From Parenemella sanctibonifatiensis (lineage in GTDB: Bacteria; Actinomycetota; Actinomycetes; Propionibacteriales; Propionibacteriaceae), in assembly GCF_002250565.1 (NCBI RefSeq), contig NZ_NMVJ01000001.1:1-64000 (forward strand): 64,000 nucleotides of DNA. The letters are read 5' to 3'. Below the pieces are notes generated by a model. It had not been told where the DNA came from, ran no database searches, and was given only the letters and a program-made list of their open reading frames with translations. This document shows, in pieces, positions 27,070-35,339 of this stretch (the stretch's first letter is position 1; each line of letters starts with the position of its first letter). A program made the position numbers and the translations under genes.

Positions 27070-27394
27070 CGCCGATCCGGATCTTCATCGAGTCGCTGGT
27101 GGCCTCCAGCACCGTGACCTCAAAACCGGCACCGGTCTCGGACTGGTTCACGTCGAGGCTGTAGGAATCCGCACCGATGGTGAACTCGGCGTGACCCTCG
27201 GCGTACGCCACGGCGGTCACCTCGGTGTCCTGATTGTTGATCTGGATGGTGGTGCTCGCGCCATCCCCGGACAGTGAAATTTCGCAGGCGTTGTCCGAGC
27301 ACGTGTACGAGGTCGACGTGCACGCGGTCAGCGCCGGCAGCGTGAGCGTGGTCATCGCTGCGGCCAGAGCAATCTTTGCCAGGGACTTCTTCAT
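27062..27394 (-). CDS. Small secreted lipoprotein
   Basis: 110 residues. Signal peptide MKKSLAKIALAAAMTTLTLP is followed by lipobox LTAC with Cys25, so the mature protein would be lipid-anchored outside the cell. The mature part is Thr/Ser/Asp-rich and beta-like, with a second Cys pair (YTCSDNACEISL) that could form a disulfide. I use the ATG at 27394 with GGGAGG 9 bases upstream; ATG three codons earlier overlaps that site. No family is recognised. It is the last gene after hrcA-dnaJ-rsmE. Confidence 0.8.
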
Positions 27395-27441
27395 AAGCAC
27401 CATCCTCCCATTACGGCGTGTCAGCGCCGGCGGCGCCCCCG

Positions 27442-28182
27442 TCAGGGACGGCGCAGGTGGGCCACCGCCACACCGCCGGCAGTGGAGGTGCGCAGGACGC
27501 CATCGTTGAGCAGCACCGGCTCCGCACCGGCCGCCACCAGAGCCGCGCGCTCCTCCTCCGTGATGCCACCCTCCGGGCCAATGATGACCACCACCTCGGC
27601 GTCCCCGCCGAGCTGTTCGCCGGACGCGCCCAGCGACGGCAACCAGGTCGTCGCCTCCTCGTGGAGCAGGAAGCTGCGGTCCGCCTGCCGCACCCGCTTC
27701 ACCAGTCCGGCCAGCTTCACCACGGGCTCCACCTCGGGCACCCACCAACGGCGCGACTGCTTGGTGGCTTCCCGGGCGGTGGCCTGCCACTTCGCGCGGG
27801 CCTTGTCGCCGCGCTCGCCGCTCCAACGAACAATCGATCGCTGCGCCTGCCACGGCAGGATGGCAGCGACGCCCACCTCCGTCATCAGCTCCACGGCCAG
27901 GTCGGAGCGGTCGCCTTTGGCCAGCGCCTGCACCGCCACGATCCGCGGCCCCGGGCTGGCCGGCTCCAGCACCTCCTCGATTCGGATGGTGAGGCCCTGC
28001 TTGGAGCTCTCGACGACCTGCCCCTGCACGGCGGCGCCGGCGCCGTCGGCGATGACGATCGTCTCGCCGACCTCGATCCGGCGGACCACCGCGGCATGGC
28101 GACCCTCCGGCCCGGTCAGCTCACAGCGCATCCCGGGCGCGGCCTGGACCGGAAGTTCGGCGAGGAAGACGGGGAAGCTCAC
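27442..28182 (-). CDS. rsmE: 16S rRNA (uracil1498-N3)-methyltransferase
   Basis: 246 residues. A SPOUT (knotted) methyltransferase with an N-terminal PUA-like part (ELTGPEGRHAAVVRRIEVGE). The SAM-binding knot is VVIIGPEGGITEEERAAL with VLLNDGVLRTSTAGGVAVAH near the C-terminus. It methylates U1498 in the decoding centre. It begins 3 bases after dnaJ, the usual actinobacterial neighbour. Confidence 0.95.
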   Translation of the reverse strand: MSFPVFLAELPVQAAPGMRCELTGPEGRHAAVVRRIEVGETIVIADGAGAAVQGQVVESSKQGLTIRIEEVLEPASPGPRIVAVQALAKGDRSDLAVELMTEVGVAAILPWQAQRSIVRWSGERGDKARAKWQATAREATKQSRRWWVPEVEPVVKLAGLVKRVRQADRSFLLHEEATTWLPSLGASGEQLGGDAEVVVIIGPEGGITEEERAALVAAGAEPVLLNDGVLRTSTAGGVAVAHLRRP

Positions 28183-28185
28183 GGC

Positions 28186-29385
28186 TCAGTTGAAGGCGTC
28201 GCGGATCTTGTCGAAGAAGCCTTTGTGCTCCTTGTGCTCCTTGCTCGACACGGTTGCCCCGTCGGCGTCCAACTCGTCGCGTTCCCGGGCGAACTCCTGC
28301 AGCAGCTCCCGCTGCCGGTCGTTGAGCTTGGTGGGGGTCTGGATCAGCAGCGTGACGCCGAGCTCACCGCGCCCCGAACCGCGCAACCGCGGGATGCCGC
28401 GGCCCCGCACCACCAGCCGGGTCCCGGACTGAGTGCCGGCGGGGACCTCCAGGCGTACGGTGCGGTCCTGTTCGTCGCTGGCGGGCAGGTCGGCCTCGAG
28501 GGTGTCGATGGTGATCTCGGTGCCGAGCGCCGCCGCGGTCATCGGAAGCCGGCACACCATCTCCAGGTTGTCGCCCTCCCGCTTGAAGGTCGGGTGCTGG
28601 CGCACCAGCAGTTCGACGTACAGGTCACCGTTGGGGCCGCCGCCCGGGCCGGCCTCGCCCTTGCCGTCCAGGTGCACCCGGTTGCCGGTCGCGACACCCG
28701 CGGGGATCTTGACGTTGATGGTGCGGCTGGTGCGCACCCGGCCCTCGCCGTCGCACTCGAGGCAGGGGTTGGGGATGACGGTGCCGTAGCCGCGGCAGGT
28801 CGGGCAGGGCTGGGAGGTGCGGATGTCGCCGATGAAGGACCGCTGCACCTGCACGATCTCGCCGTGCCCGTGGCAGGTCTCACAGGTCTGCGGTTCGGAT
28901 CCCTCGGCGGCGCCGCTGCCCTGACAGACGCTGCAGGTGTCCGCGGTGTCGACCCGCAGCGGCTTCGTGACGCCAAACGCCGCCTCCGACAGGTCCAGCT
29001 CCAGCCGGACCAGCGCGTCCTGACCACGCCGGGTACGCGACCGGGGCCCGCGGCCGCCGGCGCCCTGCCCGAACATGGCACCGAACAGGTCGTTGACGTC
29101 GAAGCCCTCGCCGAAGCCGGCGCTCTGGAAGCCGCCGAAGCCGCCACCGCCGTAGCCGCCACCACCCCGGGCCGCACGCGGGTCGCCGCCGCGGTCATAG
29201 ATGCTGCGCTTCTCCGAGTCGCTGAGGACCTCGTACGCCTCGTTGACCTGCTTGAACTTCTCGGCAGCATCCGGCCCCGGGGCGACGTCAGGGTGCACCC
29301 GCATCGCGGCCTTGCGGTAGGCCTTCTTGATCTGGTCGGCGCTGGCGTCACGCTCGACCCCGAGGAGCTCGTAGTAATCAGTCAA
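28186..29385 (-). CDS. dnaJ: Chaperone DnaJ
   Basis: 399 residues. The J domain (residues 3-70) has the HPD motif in [18 protein letters not shown] Gly/Phe region follows ([16 protein letters not shown]). Four zinc-finger repeats are present: [28 protein letters not shown] and CLECDGEGR. The C-terminal substrate-binding domain includes [20 protein letters not shown]. This is the hrcA-linked second DnaJ of actinobacteria. The tail holds a 9-bp duplication giving EHKEHK just before [10 protein letters not shown]. It lies 6 bases after hrcA and is controlled through the CIRCE operator. Confidence 0.97.
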   Translation of the reverse strand: MTDYYELLGVERDASADQIKKAYRKAAMRVHPDVAPGPDAAEKFKQVNEAYEVLSDSEKRSIYDRGGDPRAARGGGGYGGGGFGGFQSAGFGEGFDVNDLFGAMFGQGAGGRGPRSRTRRGQDALVRLELDLSEAAFGVTKPLRVDTADTCSVCQGSGAAEGSEPQTCETCHGHGEIVQVQRSFIGDIRTSQPCPTCRGYGTVIPNPCLECDGEGRVRTSRTINVKIPAGVATGNRVHLDGKGEAGPGGGPNGDLYVELLVRQHPTFKREGDNLEMVCRLPMTAAALGTEITIDTLEADLPASDEQDRTVRLEVPAGTQSGTRLVVRGRGIPRLRGSGRGELGVTLLIQTPTKLNDRQRELLQEFARERDELDADGATVSSKEHKEHKGFFDKIRDAFN

Positions 29386-29391
29386 CAGTTC

Positions 29392-30426
29392 TCATCCTTC
29401 GGACAGGAAACGGCCCAGGTAACGCGCAACCGCGCGCACCGAGGCCATGGTGGAGGGATAGTCCATGCGGGTCGGGCCGACGATACCGAGATTGGCCCAG
29501 CTGTCGTCGTCGGCACCGTAGGCGGCGCTGACGATCGAGGTCGCCTGCAGCTCTTCGTAGGGGATCTCGGTGCCGATCCGCACCGTGACCTGGTCGGGTT
29601 GATGCGCCTCGCCCAACAGGTGCAGCAGCACCACCTGTTCCTCGAGGGCCTCCAGCACCGGCCGCACCCGGGTCTCGAACTCGGCTCCGAAACCAGTGAG
29701 GTTGGGGACACCCCCGACCACGATCTTGGTCGTGCTGGACGCCTCGATCATGTCGGTCAGCGCGGCCACCGTCAGCGACGTCAGCGCCGTGTCTTCCGGC
29801 GCGGCGTCCGCCAGCAGGTGCGCGATCTTGCCGGGCACCTGGTGAGGCGTGAGCCCCACCAGCGCGGCGTTGATGCGGTGCCGCAATCGAGCCAGCTGGT
29901 CCTCGACGGAGTCGGCGCCGGCCACCGGAGCGGGCAGTTCGAAGGGGCGTTGGCTGACCGACCCCGAGGACAGCACCAGGATCACCATCGCCCGTTCGGC
30001 GGTCAGTTCCACCAGCTCGACGTGGCGTACGGTCGCGGTCGACAGCTGCGGGTACTGCACCATCGCGACCTGCTGGGTGACCTGCGCCAGCAGGCGTACG
30101 GTGCGGGTGATGATCTCGTCCATGTCGGCGGCGCCGGACATGAAGCTGGCGATCGCACGCTTCTCGGCGGCGCTGAGTGGCTTGACCTGGGCAAGTTGGT
30201 CGACGAAGAGCCGATAACCCTTGTCGGTGGGGATCCGACCGGCGCTGGTGTGGGGCTGGGTGATGTAGCCCTCCTCCTCCAGCGCGACCATGTCATTGCG
30301 GACCGTCGCCGGCGACACCTGCAGGTTGTGGCGGTCGACCAGAGCCTTGGAACCGACCGGTTCCCGGCTGGAGACGTAGTCGGTGACGATGGCGTGCAGC
30401 ACCCGCAGCCTGCGGTTGTCGACCAT
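29392..30426 (-). CDS. hrcA: Heat-inducible transcription repressor HrcA
   Basis: 344 residues from the ATG at 30426, which has GGAGGAGAG directly upstream. The winged helix includes LVDRHNLQVSPATVRNDMVA and EEEGYITQPHTSAGRIPTDK, diagnostic of HrcA. The C-terminal domain contains FELPAPVAGADSVEDQL and GIVGPTRMDYPSTMASVR. HrcA represses chaperone genes by binding CIRCE; a good CIRCE is found 46-72 bases upstream, so it autoregulates with dnaJ and rsmE in the same operon. Confidence 0.96.
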   Translation of the reverse strand: MVDNRRLRVLHAIVTDYVSSREPVGSKALVDRHNLQVSPATVRNDMVALEEEGYITQPHTSAGRIPTDKGYRLFVDQLAQVKPLSAAEKRAIASFMSGAADMDEIITRTVRLLAQVTQQVAMVQYPQLSTATVRHVELVELTAERAMVILVLSSGSVSQRPFELPAPVAGADSVEDQLARLRHRINAALVGLTPHQVPGKIAHLLADAAPEDTALTSLTVAALTDMIEASSTTKIVVGGVPNLTGFGAEFETRVRPVLEALEEQVVLLHLLGEAHQPDQVTVRIGTEIPYEELQATSIVSAAYGADDDSWANLGIVGPTRMDYPSTMASVRAVARYLGRFLSEG

Positions 30427-30471
30427 CTCTCCTCCTCCGTTCCCGTTGGTGCTGACGGCAGCTCCCGGCCC

Positions 30472-30498
30472 TTGGCACTCGCCGCGAGCGAGTGCCAG
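30472..30498. promoter_or_regulatory. CIRCE operator (HrcA-binding inverted repeat)
   Basis: TTGGCACTC, 9 bases, GAGTGCCAG: a perfect match to the CIRCE design (TTAGCACTC-N9-GAGTGCTAA) except the third and matching seventh arm positions, which still pair with each other in the core. A minus-strand -10-like TACACT overlaps its right edge. It controls hrcA-dnaJ and probably the divergent gene at 30522. Confidence 0.9.
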
Positions 30499-30520
30499 TG
30501 TACAACTGACACACTGGCAC
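30492..30520. promoter_or_regulatory. Second inverted repeat overlapping CIRCE
   Basis: GTGCCAGTGT (30492-30501) and ACACTGGCAC (30511-30520) are perfectly complementary with a 9-base spacer, the same spacer as CIRCE. The left arm shares 7 bases with the right half of CIRCE. The repeat ends one base before the GTG of the divergent gene, so a protein bound here would block its start. Confidence 0.7.
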
Positions 30521-30521
30521 T

Positions 30522-31409
30522 GTGGACACACCGGATTCCAGTACCGATACCCGTCCGACCGAGCTGCCCGAGGGCTGGTCCTGGCAGGGCGACACGACAA
30601 CTGACACGCGGGTCGCGACTCGCGACGTACGCCCCGAGGACTCGTTGGTGGTGGCGGCCGTCGTCACCCCGACCGGCGTCACCTTGGTCGACACCGGCGC
30701 GGACCAGACCACCGGACGGCACCTGCGCGACCAGTGGGAGGCCGCCGGCACGCCGGTGGTCCAGGTGATCCTCAGCCACGGCCACCCCGAGCAGACCGGC
30801 GGCCTGGCGGCTTTCGCGGATCTGCCGATCCTTGCCCACGAGGACGCCGAGCTGCCCGACCTGGAATTGCCAGCCCTGCAGACCTTCGGCCTCATCACCG
30901 CTGTTGCCGCAGACGGCAGCACCGGCGCGGAAGGCGTCATCGACCGCCACCGCCTCGAGGCGTGCTTCTTCGGCAAGGCCCACACCGCCGGTGATGTGGT
31001 CGTCCACGTCCCGGCCGCCGGGGTGGCGCTCGTCGGTGACCTGGTCGGTGGTGCCCACCCGCGGTTGGACCGCGACTCCACCCTGAGCACCTGGCCGTCG
31101 GCAATCGACGGGGTGATGGGTCTGATGAGCGAGGCCGGCGTGGCGGTGCCGGCCCGCGGCAAGCCGCTGGGCAAGCAGGAACTCTTCCTGCGACGGGCCG
31201 ATCTGGCTGGTCTGTTCGGTGAGGCCGAACACCTGATCTCCTCCGGGGTCAAGCGGGAGGATGCCCGCCGGGCGATCACCGAGGACGCCGACGCCCCCGA
31301 CATCGATCTGCCCGATGAGGTCTGGGACACCGGTCTGGATCTGGCCTACGCCGAACTCGCCGCCCGGGGTGTGGTGCCGCGTACCCACCTGCCCCTCTTC
31401 GGAGTCTGA
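30522..31409 (+). CDS. Metallo-beta-lactamase-fold protein with altered metal site
   Basis: 295 residues from GTG at 30522. The fold is suggested by VVAAVVTPTGVTLVDTGADQ, then VVQVILSHGHPEQTGGLAAF and LVGDLVGGAHPRLDRD. The usual metal motif H-x-H-x-D-H appears as HGHPEQ, so Asp is Glu and the second His pair is lost. Downstream metal ligands HTAGDVVVH and VGDLV are partly kept. It may bind one metal or none, so hydrolase activity is uncertain. The start codon is immediately beside the second inverted repeat, pointing to heat-shock-linked or self regulation. It converges on the IMPase gene. Confidence 0.75.
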   Translation: MDTPDSSTDTRPTELPEGWSWQGDTTTDTRVATRDVRPEDSLVVAAVVTPTGVTLVDTGADQTTGRHLRDQWEAAGTPVVQVILSHGHPEQTGGLAAFADLPILAHEDAELPDLELPALQTFGLITAVAADGSTGAEGVIDRHRLEACFFGKAHTAGDVVVHVPAAGVALVGDLVGGAHPRLDRDSTLSTWPSAIDGVMGLMSEAGVAVPARGKPLGKQELFLRRADLAGLFGEAEHLISSGVKREDARRAITEDADAPDIDLPDEVWDTGLDLAYAELAARGVVPRTHLPLFGV

Positions 31410-31427
31410 AGGAGCAGGCCTGAGGCG

Positions 31428-32219
31428 TCAGCGCCGGTTGTCGAGTCCGGCGACCCGGCCCAACTTGGCGACCGCATGCCAGATGTCCTCGTTGCGGGCC
31501 ACCACCAAGGAGGTGTCGAGGATGCCGACCTCGTATTCGAGGCCGGAGACGGTCCGGGCGATGCCACCCATCTCGCGCACCATCAGGACGCCGGGCAGGT
31601 GGTCCCAGGGCATCAGCCGAGTGCGGTACGCCAGGAAGTCCTCCTCGCCGGCGGCCACCATCGGATAGTCGACGCCGCAGCAGCTCGTTGACCACGGAAT
31701 CCGGCGTACCTCGGCGGTTTCGGTGTGCATCAGTTCCTTGGCGCTGGTACGCCCGTGCCACGGCGCCACCGGATCGGCAGCAGTCAGCGGCTTGCCGTCG
31801 AGCATGACACCGCCGCCCTTCTCGGCGACCCAGGACCGCTCCCACTGCGGCTGCCAGATCCAGGCGCGTACCGTCTCCCCCGAGCGCACCTCAGCGAGCA
31901 TGACGGCATGGTCGCGGCTGCCGTTGACGAAGTTTCGGGTGCCATCGATCGGGTCGAGGATGAAGGCGTGGTCGGCCAGCCCGAGGTCGACCAACAGTTC
32001 GGGGCGTGCCGCGGTGGCCTCCTCCCCCACCACCAACACGTCGGGCAGGGCGTCCCGGATCCGGTCGGTGATCATCTCCTCGGCCTCGCGGTCAGCGACG
32101 GTCACGTAGTCGCCGGGCTTCTTCTCGCTCACCTCGCCCTCGACGAGCGCCTGGAAGCGGGGATTGATGACCTGCGCTGCTGTTTCTTGGAGCAGTGTCA
32201 GCACTGCCTCGGTGTCCAC
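31428..32219 (-). CDS. Inositol monophosphatase-family phosphatase
   Basis: 263 residues. The Mg-binding motifs are present: VVGEE (residues about 66-70), FILDPIDGTRNFVNGSRDHA (about 86-105) and, near the C-terminus, LMPWDHLPGVLMVREMGG, where WDxxxG is the third metal site in the family (here WDHLPG). Members act on inositol phosphate, histidinol phosphate or fructose-1,6-bisphosphate; substrate is not decidable by eye. There is no signal peptide. It lies between the MBL-like gene and the DUF3097 gene. Confidence 0.9.
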   Translation of the reverse strand: MDTEAVLTLLQETAAQVINPRFQALVEGEVSEKKPGDYVTVADREAEEMITDRIRDALPDVLVVGEEATAARPELLVDLGLADHAFILDPIDGTRNFVNGSRDHAVMLAEVRSGETVRAWIWQPQWERSWVAEKGGGVMLDGKPLTAADPVAPWHGRTSAKELMHTETAEVRRIPWSTSCCGVDYPMVAAGEEDFLAYRTRLMPWDHLPGVLMVREMGGIARTVSGLEYEVGILDTSLVVARNEDIWHAVAKLGRVAGLDNRR

Positions 32220-32280
32220 ACCCCCATCGTGGTTGCCGGACGGCCTCGCGGCAAGCCCCCGTCACCCAGTGACAGGCGAT

Positions 32281-33201
32281 TCACTCAGTGACAAAGTCAA
32301 TGAGCCGCTCCACCTCGGTCAACAGCCGGGTGTCGAGGTCCTTCCACGACCCCACCCGGGACAGCAGCAGTCGCCAGGTCTCAGCGATGTCGCGCTGCTC
32401 CCGGACCGGTCGCCCCAGCGCCTCGCTGATGCCGGTCTTCCAGTCCTGGCCACGCGGAATCCGCGGCCATTCCTGCAGCCCGACCCGCTGCGGCCGGATC
32501 GCCTCCCAGATGTCGATGAAGGGATGGCCAGTGACCATCACGAGGCCACCCCACGGCCCGCGCGCCACCTCGGCGGCAATCCGGGACTCCTTGCTGCCCT
32601 CAACCAGGTGGTCGACCAGCACCCCGAGCCGCCGGCCCGGACTCGGGTCAAACTCGGTGATAATCGTGGGCAGGTCATCGATGCCTTCGAGGTATTCCAC
32701 GACCACGCCGACATGACGCAGGTCATCACCCCACACCTTCTCGACCAGCTCGGCATCGTGGCGCCCCTCGACGTAGATCCGGCTCGGCAGCGCGGTCTTG
32801 GCCTGTTGTGGCCCGGAGCCGAGCCGGGACCCCGACGCGCTGTGGGTCGGCCTGGCGAGCCGCCGTTTCGGCGCCTCCAGCGCGACCGGGACACCTTCCA
32901 GCAGGAAACCGGGGCCGAGCGGAAAGCTGCGCTTCTTGCCCCTGCGGTCCTCCAACACCACCAGACCGTTCTCCCACCGCACCACGGCGCCGACGAAGTC
33001 ATCGGCGGGCACCTCCACGACCATGTCGACCTCCACCACCGTGGGGGTCGACTTGGTCATGTGGGCGGTACGCCAATTGCTGCCGTCGGCACCGCGGGCG
33101 AGCACGTCACCTTGATAGCGGTCGCGGGCGGGCTGGTTGCGAAGCCCAGGTCGATTGGGAGACACAGGTCGATTGGGAGACACAGGTCGATTGGGAGACA
33201 C
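32281..33201 (-). CDS. DUF3097 family protein (actinobacterial, TOPRIM-like)
   Basis: 306 residues if the first GTG (33201) is used. The conserved core is TALPSRIYVEGRHDAELVEK and RRLGVLVDHLVEGSKESRIA, an E ... D-x-L arrangement reminiscent of a TOPRIM metal site, then GPWGGLVMVTGHPFIDIWEA. DUF3097 is restricted to actinobacteria, near hemW/hrcA, with no established role. The N-terminus is three copies of VSPNRP from an 18-bp tandem repeat, each beginning with GTG, so starts at 33201, 33183 or 33165 are equally possible. The conserved domain begins at about residue 45. Confidence 0.85.
   Translation of the reverse strand: MSPNRPVSPNRPVSPNRPGLRNQPARDRYQGDVLARGADGSNWRTAHMTKSTPTVVEVDMVVEVPADDFVGAVVRWENGLVVLEDRRGKKRSFPLGPGFLLEGVPVALEAPKRRLARPTHSASGSRLGSGPQQAKTALPSRIYVEGRHDAELVEKVWGDDLRHVGVVVEYLEGIDDLPTIITEFDPSPGRRLGVLVDHLVEGSKESRIAAEVARGPWGGLVMVTGHPFIDIWEAIRPQRVGLQEWPRIPRGQDWKTGISEALGRPVREQRDIAETWRLLLSRVGSWKDLDTRLLTEVERLIDFVTE
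33147..33200 (-). repeat. Three perfect 18-bp repeats at the start of the DUF3097 gene
   Basis: CAGGTCGATTGGGAGACA occurs head to tail at 33147-33164, 33165-33182 and 33183-33200. In the gene's direction each copy reads a GTG followed by SPNRP, so the start codon itself is multiplied in frame. Confidence 0.9.
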
Positions 33202-33236
33202 AGGGGCAGGCTAACGCCGCCGCCGGCGTACGCCGA

Positions 33237-35258
33237 TCAGCCGCGCCGCAGCGGGAACTCCAGCCACTGCACCTGGAGCGGATCCAGGGTGACGGTGAAG
33301 GAACTGTCCGCCTCCGGCACCAGCCGGCGCCCCGTGGACGACGACACCACCACCGCACCGGGAGCGGTGAAGGTGATCTCCTGCGGCTCGAACTGGTCCG
33401 CGCTCACCACGATCAGGTGACCCCGACCGCCCAGCGTGCGGGTGGTCCAGAACACCTTGCGATTCTCGGTGGCGCTGACCTGGGGCGGCTGCTCCACCGA
33501 CAGGATCAGATCGCGGCGCTCCACGATCTCGTCTGCGACCGTCTGCGCCCGACCGAAGGCTTCCTCCAGCGTGAGGTCACCCACCATGTCGTCCATGTTG
33601 TGCAGGCTGTAGAGCAACAGGCCGGTCGCCCCGGAGCAGATGTACTGCCAGCACATCGAGCGCAGTTCCTCGGTCGTTGGCGGCCGGCCGACACTGGGCG
33701 GATAGGCACTCCACCCGAATGACTGGGGCACGTGCCACATCATCCGGTGCGGCAAGTTGGCCCGGGCGTCGGCAGCCAGGGCACCGGCCTGTTCCAGCTT
33801 GTTGGTGGGCGTGCCGGTGATCGGATAGTTGTCCACACCGAAGGCATCGGTGGCGCGCATCTGGATGTGGGCCGGGGGCCGGCGGTAGTCGACGGCCAGC
33901 ACCGGATGGTCCGGGTCGGCCGCCACGACCGCGGCGTAGTGGTCCATCAACCGGTCCCCGTAGATCTTGGGGTCGCGCTCGTCCTGGATGTACCAGGCCA
34001 GCAGCGCTGGGTGGTCCTTGTACTGCTCCACCAGCGCGGTGATGTAGGGCACCTCGTCGGCCACCGAGGTGATCTCCGGCGGACAGTAGGGCTCACCGAA
34101 GAAGCAGTCCTTGATCGACCCGATCACCTGCAGTCCGTGCTCGGCGTAGAGGTCCAGGGCCGCCTGGGTCGGTTCGCCGTAGGACATCACGTTGGTGAAG
34201 GCGGTGCCCTGCAGCAACTCCATGTGCTCGACCGGGTGCCCGGAGGTGAAGAAGCCCAGCGGCAGTTCCAACTCGTCCACACCGTCGGCGGTGTGGTGCA
34301 GCCGGCCGTGCCGGTCCACCCAGCGCTGCGGCAGCGGATCGCCGTCGGCCAGCACCGTGATCGGCCAGCTGTCGGTGGCGACCTCGGCGCCGGCGGCATC
34401 CAGGAGCGCGATCCGCACCTGGTAGTCGCCTGCGGCCAACCCAGTTGCGGGGTGGGTGAAGACGGTGTCGGCCTCAGCCGGCCCCTCGTCGGCCGTCACC
34501 ACGGTGCTACCGGAGACCAGTTCGATGCGCAGCCGATACTTCGCCAACGCCTCCTCAGTGAGACCGAGTCTGGCCTGCAGCCGCACCTCGTCGTGGTCGC
34601 CGGGGATCACCAGCCCGCGATAGCTGGGGCTGATCAACGCGGTCGCGAACGGGGCGGGGGCCGCCTCGCGCACCACCACCTCATCGAAGTACGCCGCACC
34701 GGTCACGCCGGTGGTGAGGAAGAGGGTCAGCCGCAGCCCCGACACCACCGCGGTGGGCGCGAAGACGAGCTCCTGGAATGCCCAGTCCTCAGTCTGGATG
34801 CCCTTGCCGTAGCGGCCATAGATCCACTTGCCCGCGGCATCGTAGGCCTCCAGTGCCATCCGGGCACCGTCGGCGCTGTCGGTCCGGGACAGGTTCTCGG
34901 CGCGCATCCGGGCCTGCAGGACATACTCAGTGCCGGGCACGAAGGGCAGTTCGGTCTGAGAGGTCAGATAGACCGATGCGTCCTCGCGCGCGATCGTGAG
35001 CGCATGGTCGCCGGCGTACGGGTTGTCGGTGGTGCGAGAAGCCTGGTCGGTGAGGTACCAGTCCTCGCTGGCGTCCTCGAAGCCAGTGCTGAAGGTGATC
35101 TCACCTTCGGCGAGGTCCTCGGGCGGCAGGTCGGTGACGACCTGGGCCGGCCGCAGCTGGCGTGGTGCCAGGGGGCCGGCCTCGGCCACTCGGGTGAAGC
35201 CGGTCGCGGCCAGCCCGGAAACGGCCAACCCTCCCAGCACAGTTCGACGCTTGATCAT
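33237..35258 (-). CDS. Tat-exported TIM-barrel glycosidase-like protein with carbohydrate-binding domain
   Basis: 673 residues. The N-terminus MIKRRTVLGGLAVSGLAATG is a twin-arginine signal. A CBM4/9-like beta-sandwich spans about residues 55-205 (ITFSTGFEDASEDWYLTD through AAYFDEVVVREAA). An Ig-like stretch follows (210-310). The TIM-barrel is from about 325 to 600, with PALLAWYIQDERDPKIYGD holding a candidate acid/base Glu and FGVDNYPITGTPTNKLEQAG. The C-terminus is beta-rich. I do not recognise the exact glycoside hydrolase family. It follows a sugar solute-binding protein gene by 81 bases on the same strand and should release the sugar that protein binds. Confidence 0.75.
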   Translation of the reverse strand: MIKRRTVLGGLAVSGLAATGFTRVAEAGPLAPRQLRPAQVVTDLPPEDLAEGEITFSTGFEDASEDWYLTDQASRTTDNPYAGDHALTIAREDASVYLTSQTELPFVPGTEYVLQARMRAENLSRTDSADGARMALEAYDAAGKWIYGRYGKGIQTEDWAFQELVFAPTAVVSGLRLTLFLTTGVTGAAYFDEVVVREAAPAPFATALISPSYRGLVIPGDHDEVRLQARLGLTEEALAKYRLRIELVSGSTVVTADEGPAEADTVFTHPATGLAAGDYQVRIALLDAAGAEVATDSWPITVLADGDPLPQRWVDRHGRLHHTADGVDELELPLGFFTSGHPVEHMELLQGTAFTNVMSYGEPTQAALDLYAEHGLQVIGSIKDCFFGEPYCPPEITSVADEVPYITALVEQYKDHPALLAWYIQDERDPKIYGDRLMDHYAAVVAADPDHPVLAVDYRRPPAHIQMRATDAFGVDNYPITGTPTNKLEQAGALAADARANLPHRMMWHVPQSFGWSAYPPSVGRPPTTEELRSMCWQYICSGATGLLLYSLHNMDDMVGDLTLEEAFGRAQTVADEIVERRDLILSVEQPPQVSATENRKVFWTTRTLGGRGHLIVVSADQFEPQEITFTAPGAVVVSSSTGRRLVPEADSSFTVTLDPLQVQWLEFPLRRG

Positions 35259-35339
35259 GAGCAGACTCCTTTGTGTGAGCTCAGGGGGTGATGATCGGAT
35301 CGTAGGTCAGGTGAGAACAGGTCGGACCACGGGTCAGCC

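Noticed and set aside
30481-30489. Reading the CIRCE hairpin as a terminator
   Set aside because: It matches HrcA operator spacing and lies between divergent starts, not after a gene.
27418-30768. Long plus-strand open frame of over 1100 codons opposite rsmE-dnaJ-hrcA
   Set aside because: It is the antisense of three well-identified genes, has no domain and arises from high G+C; same for long frames opposite leuA (16484-18103), lepA (43786-45666) and leuS (61048-63291).
33147-33200. CRISPR array
   Set aside because: Repeats here and elsewhere (39084, 57842, 13141) are directly tandem without spacers and lie at gene edges or in frame; no cas gene is present.
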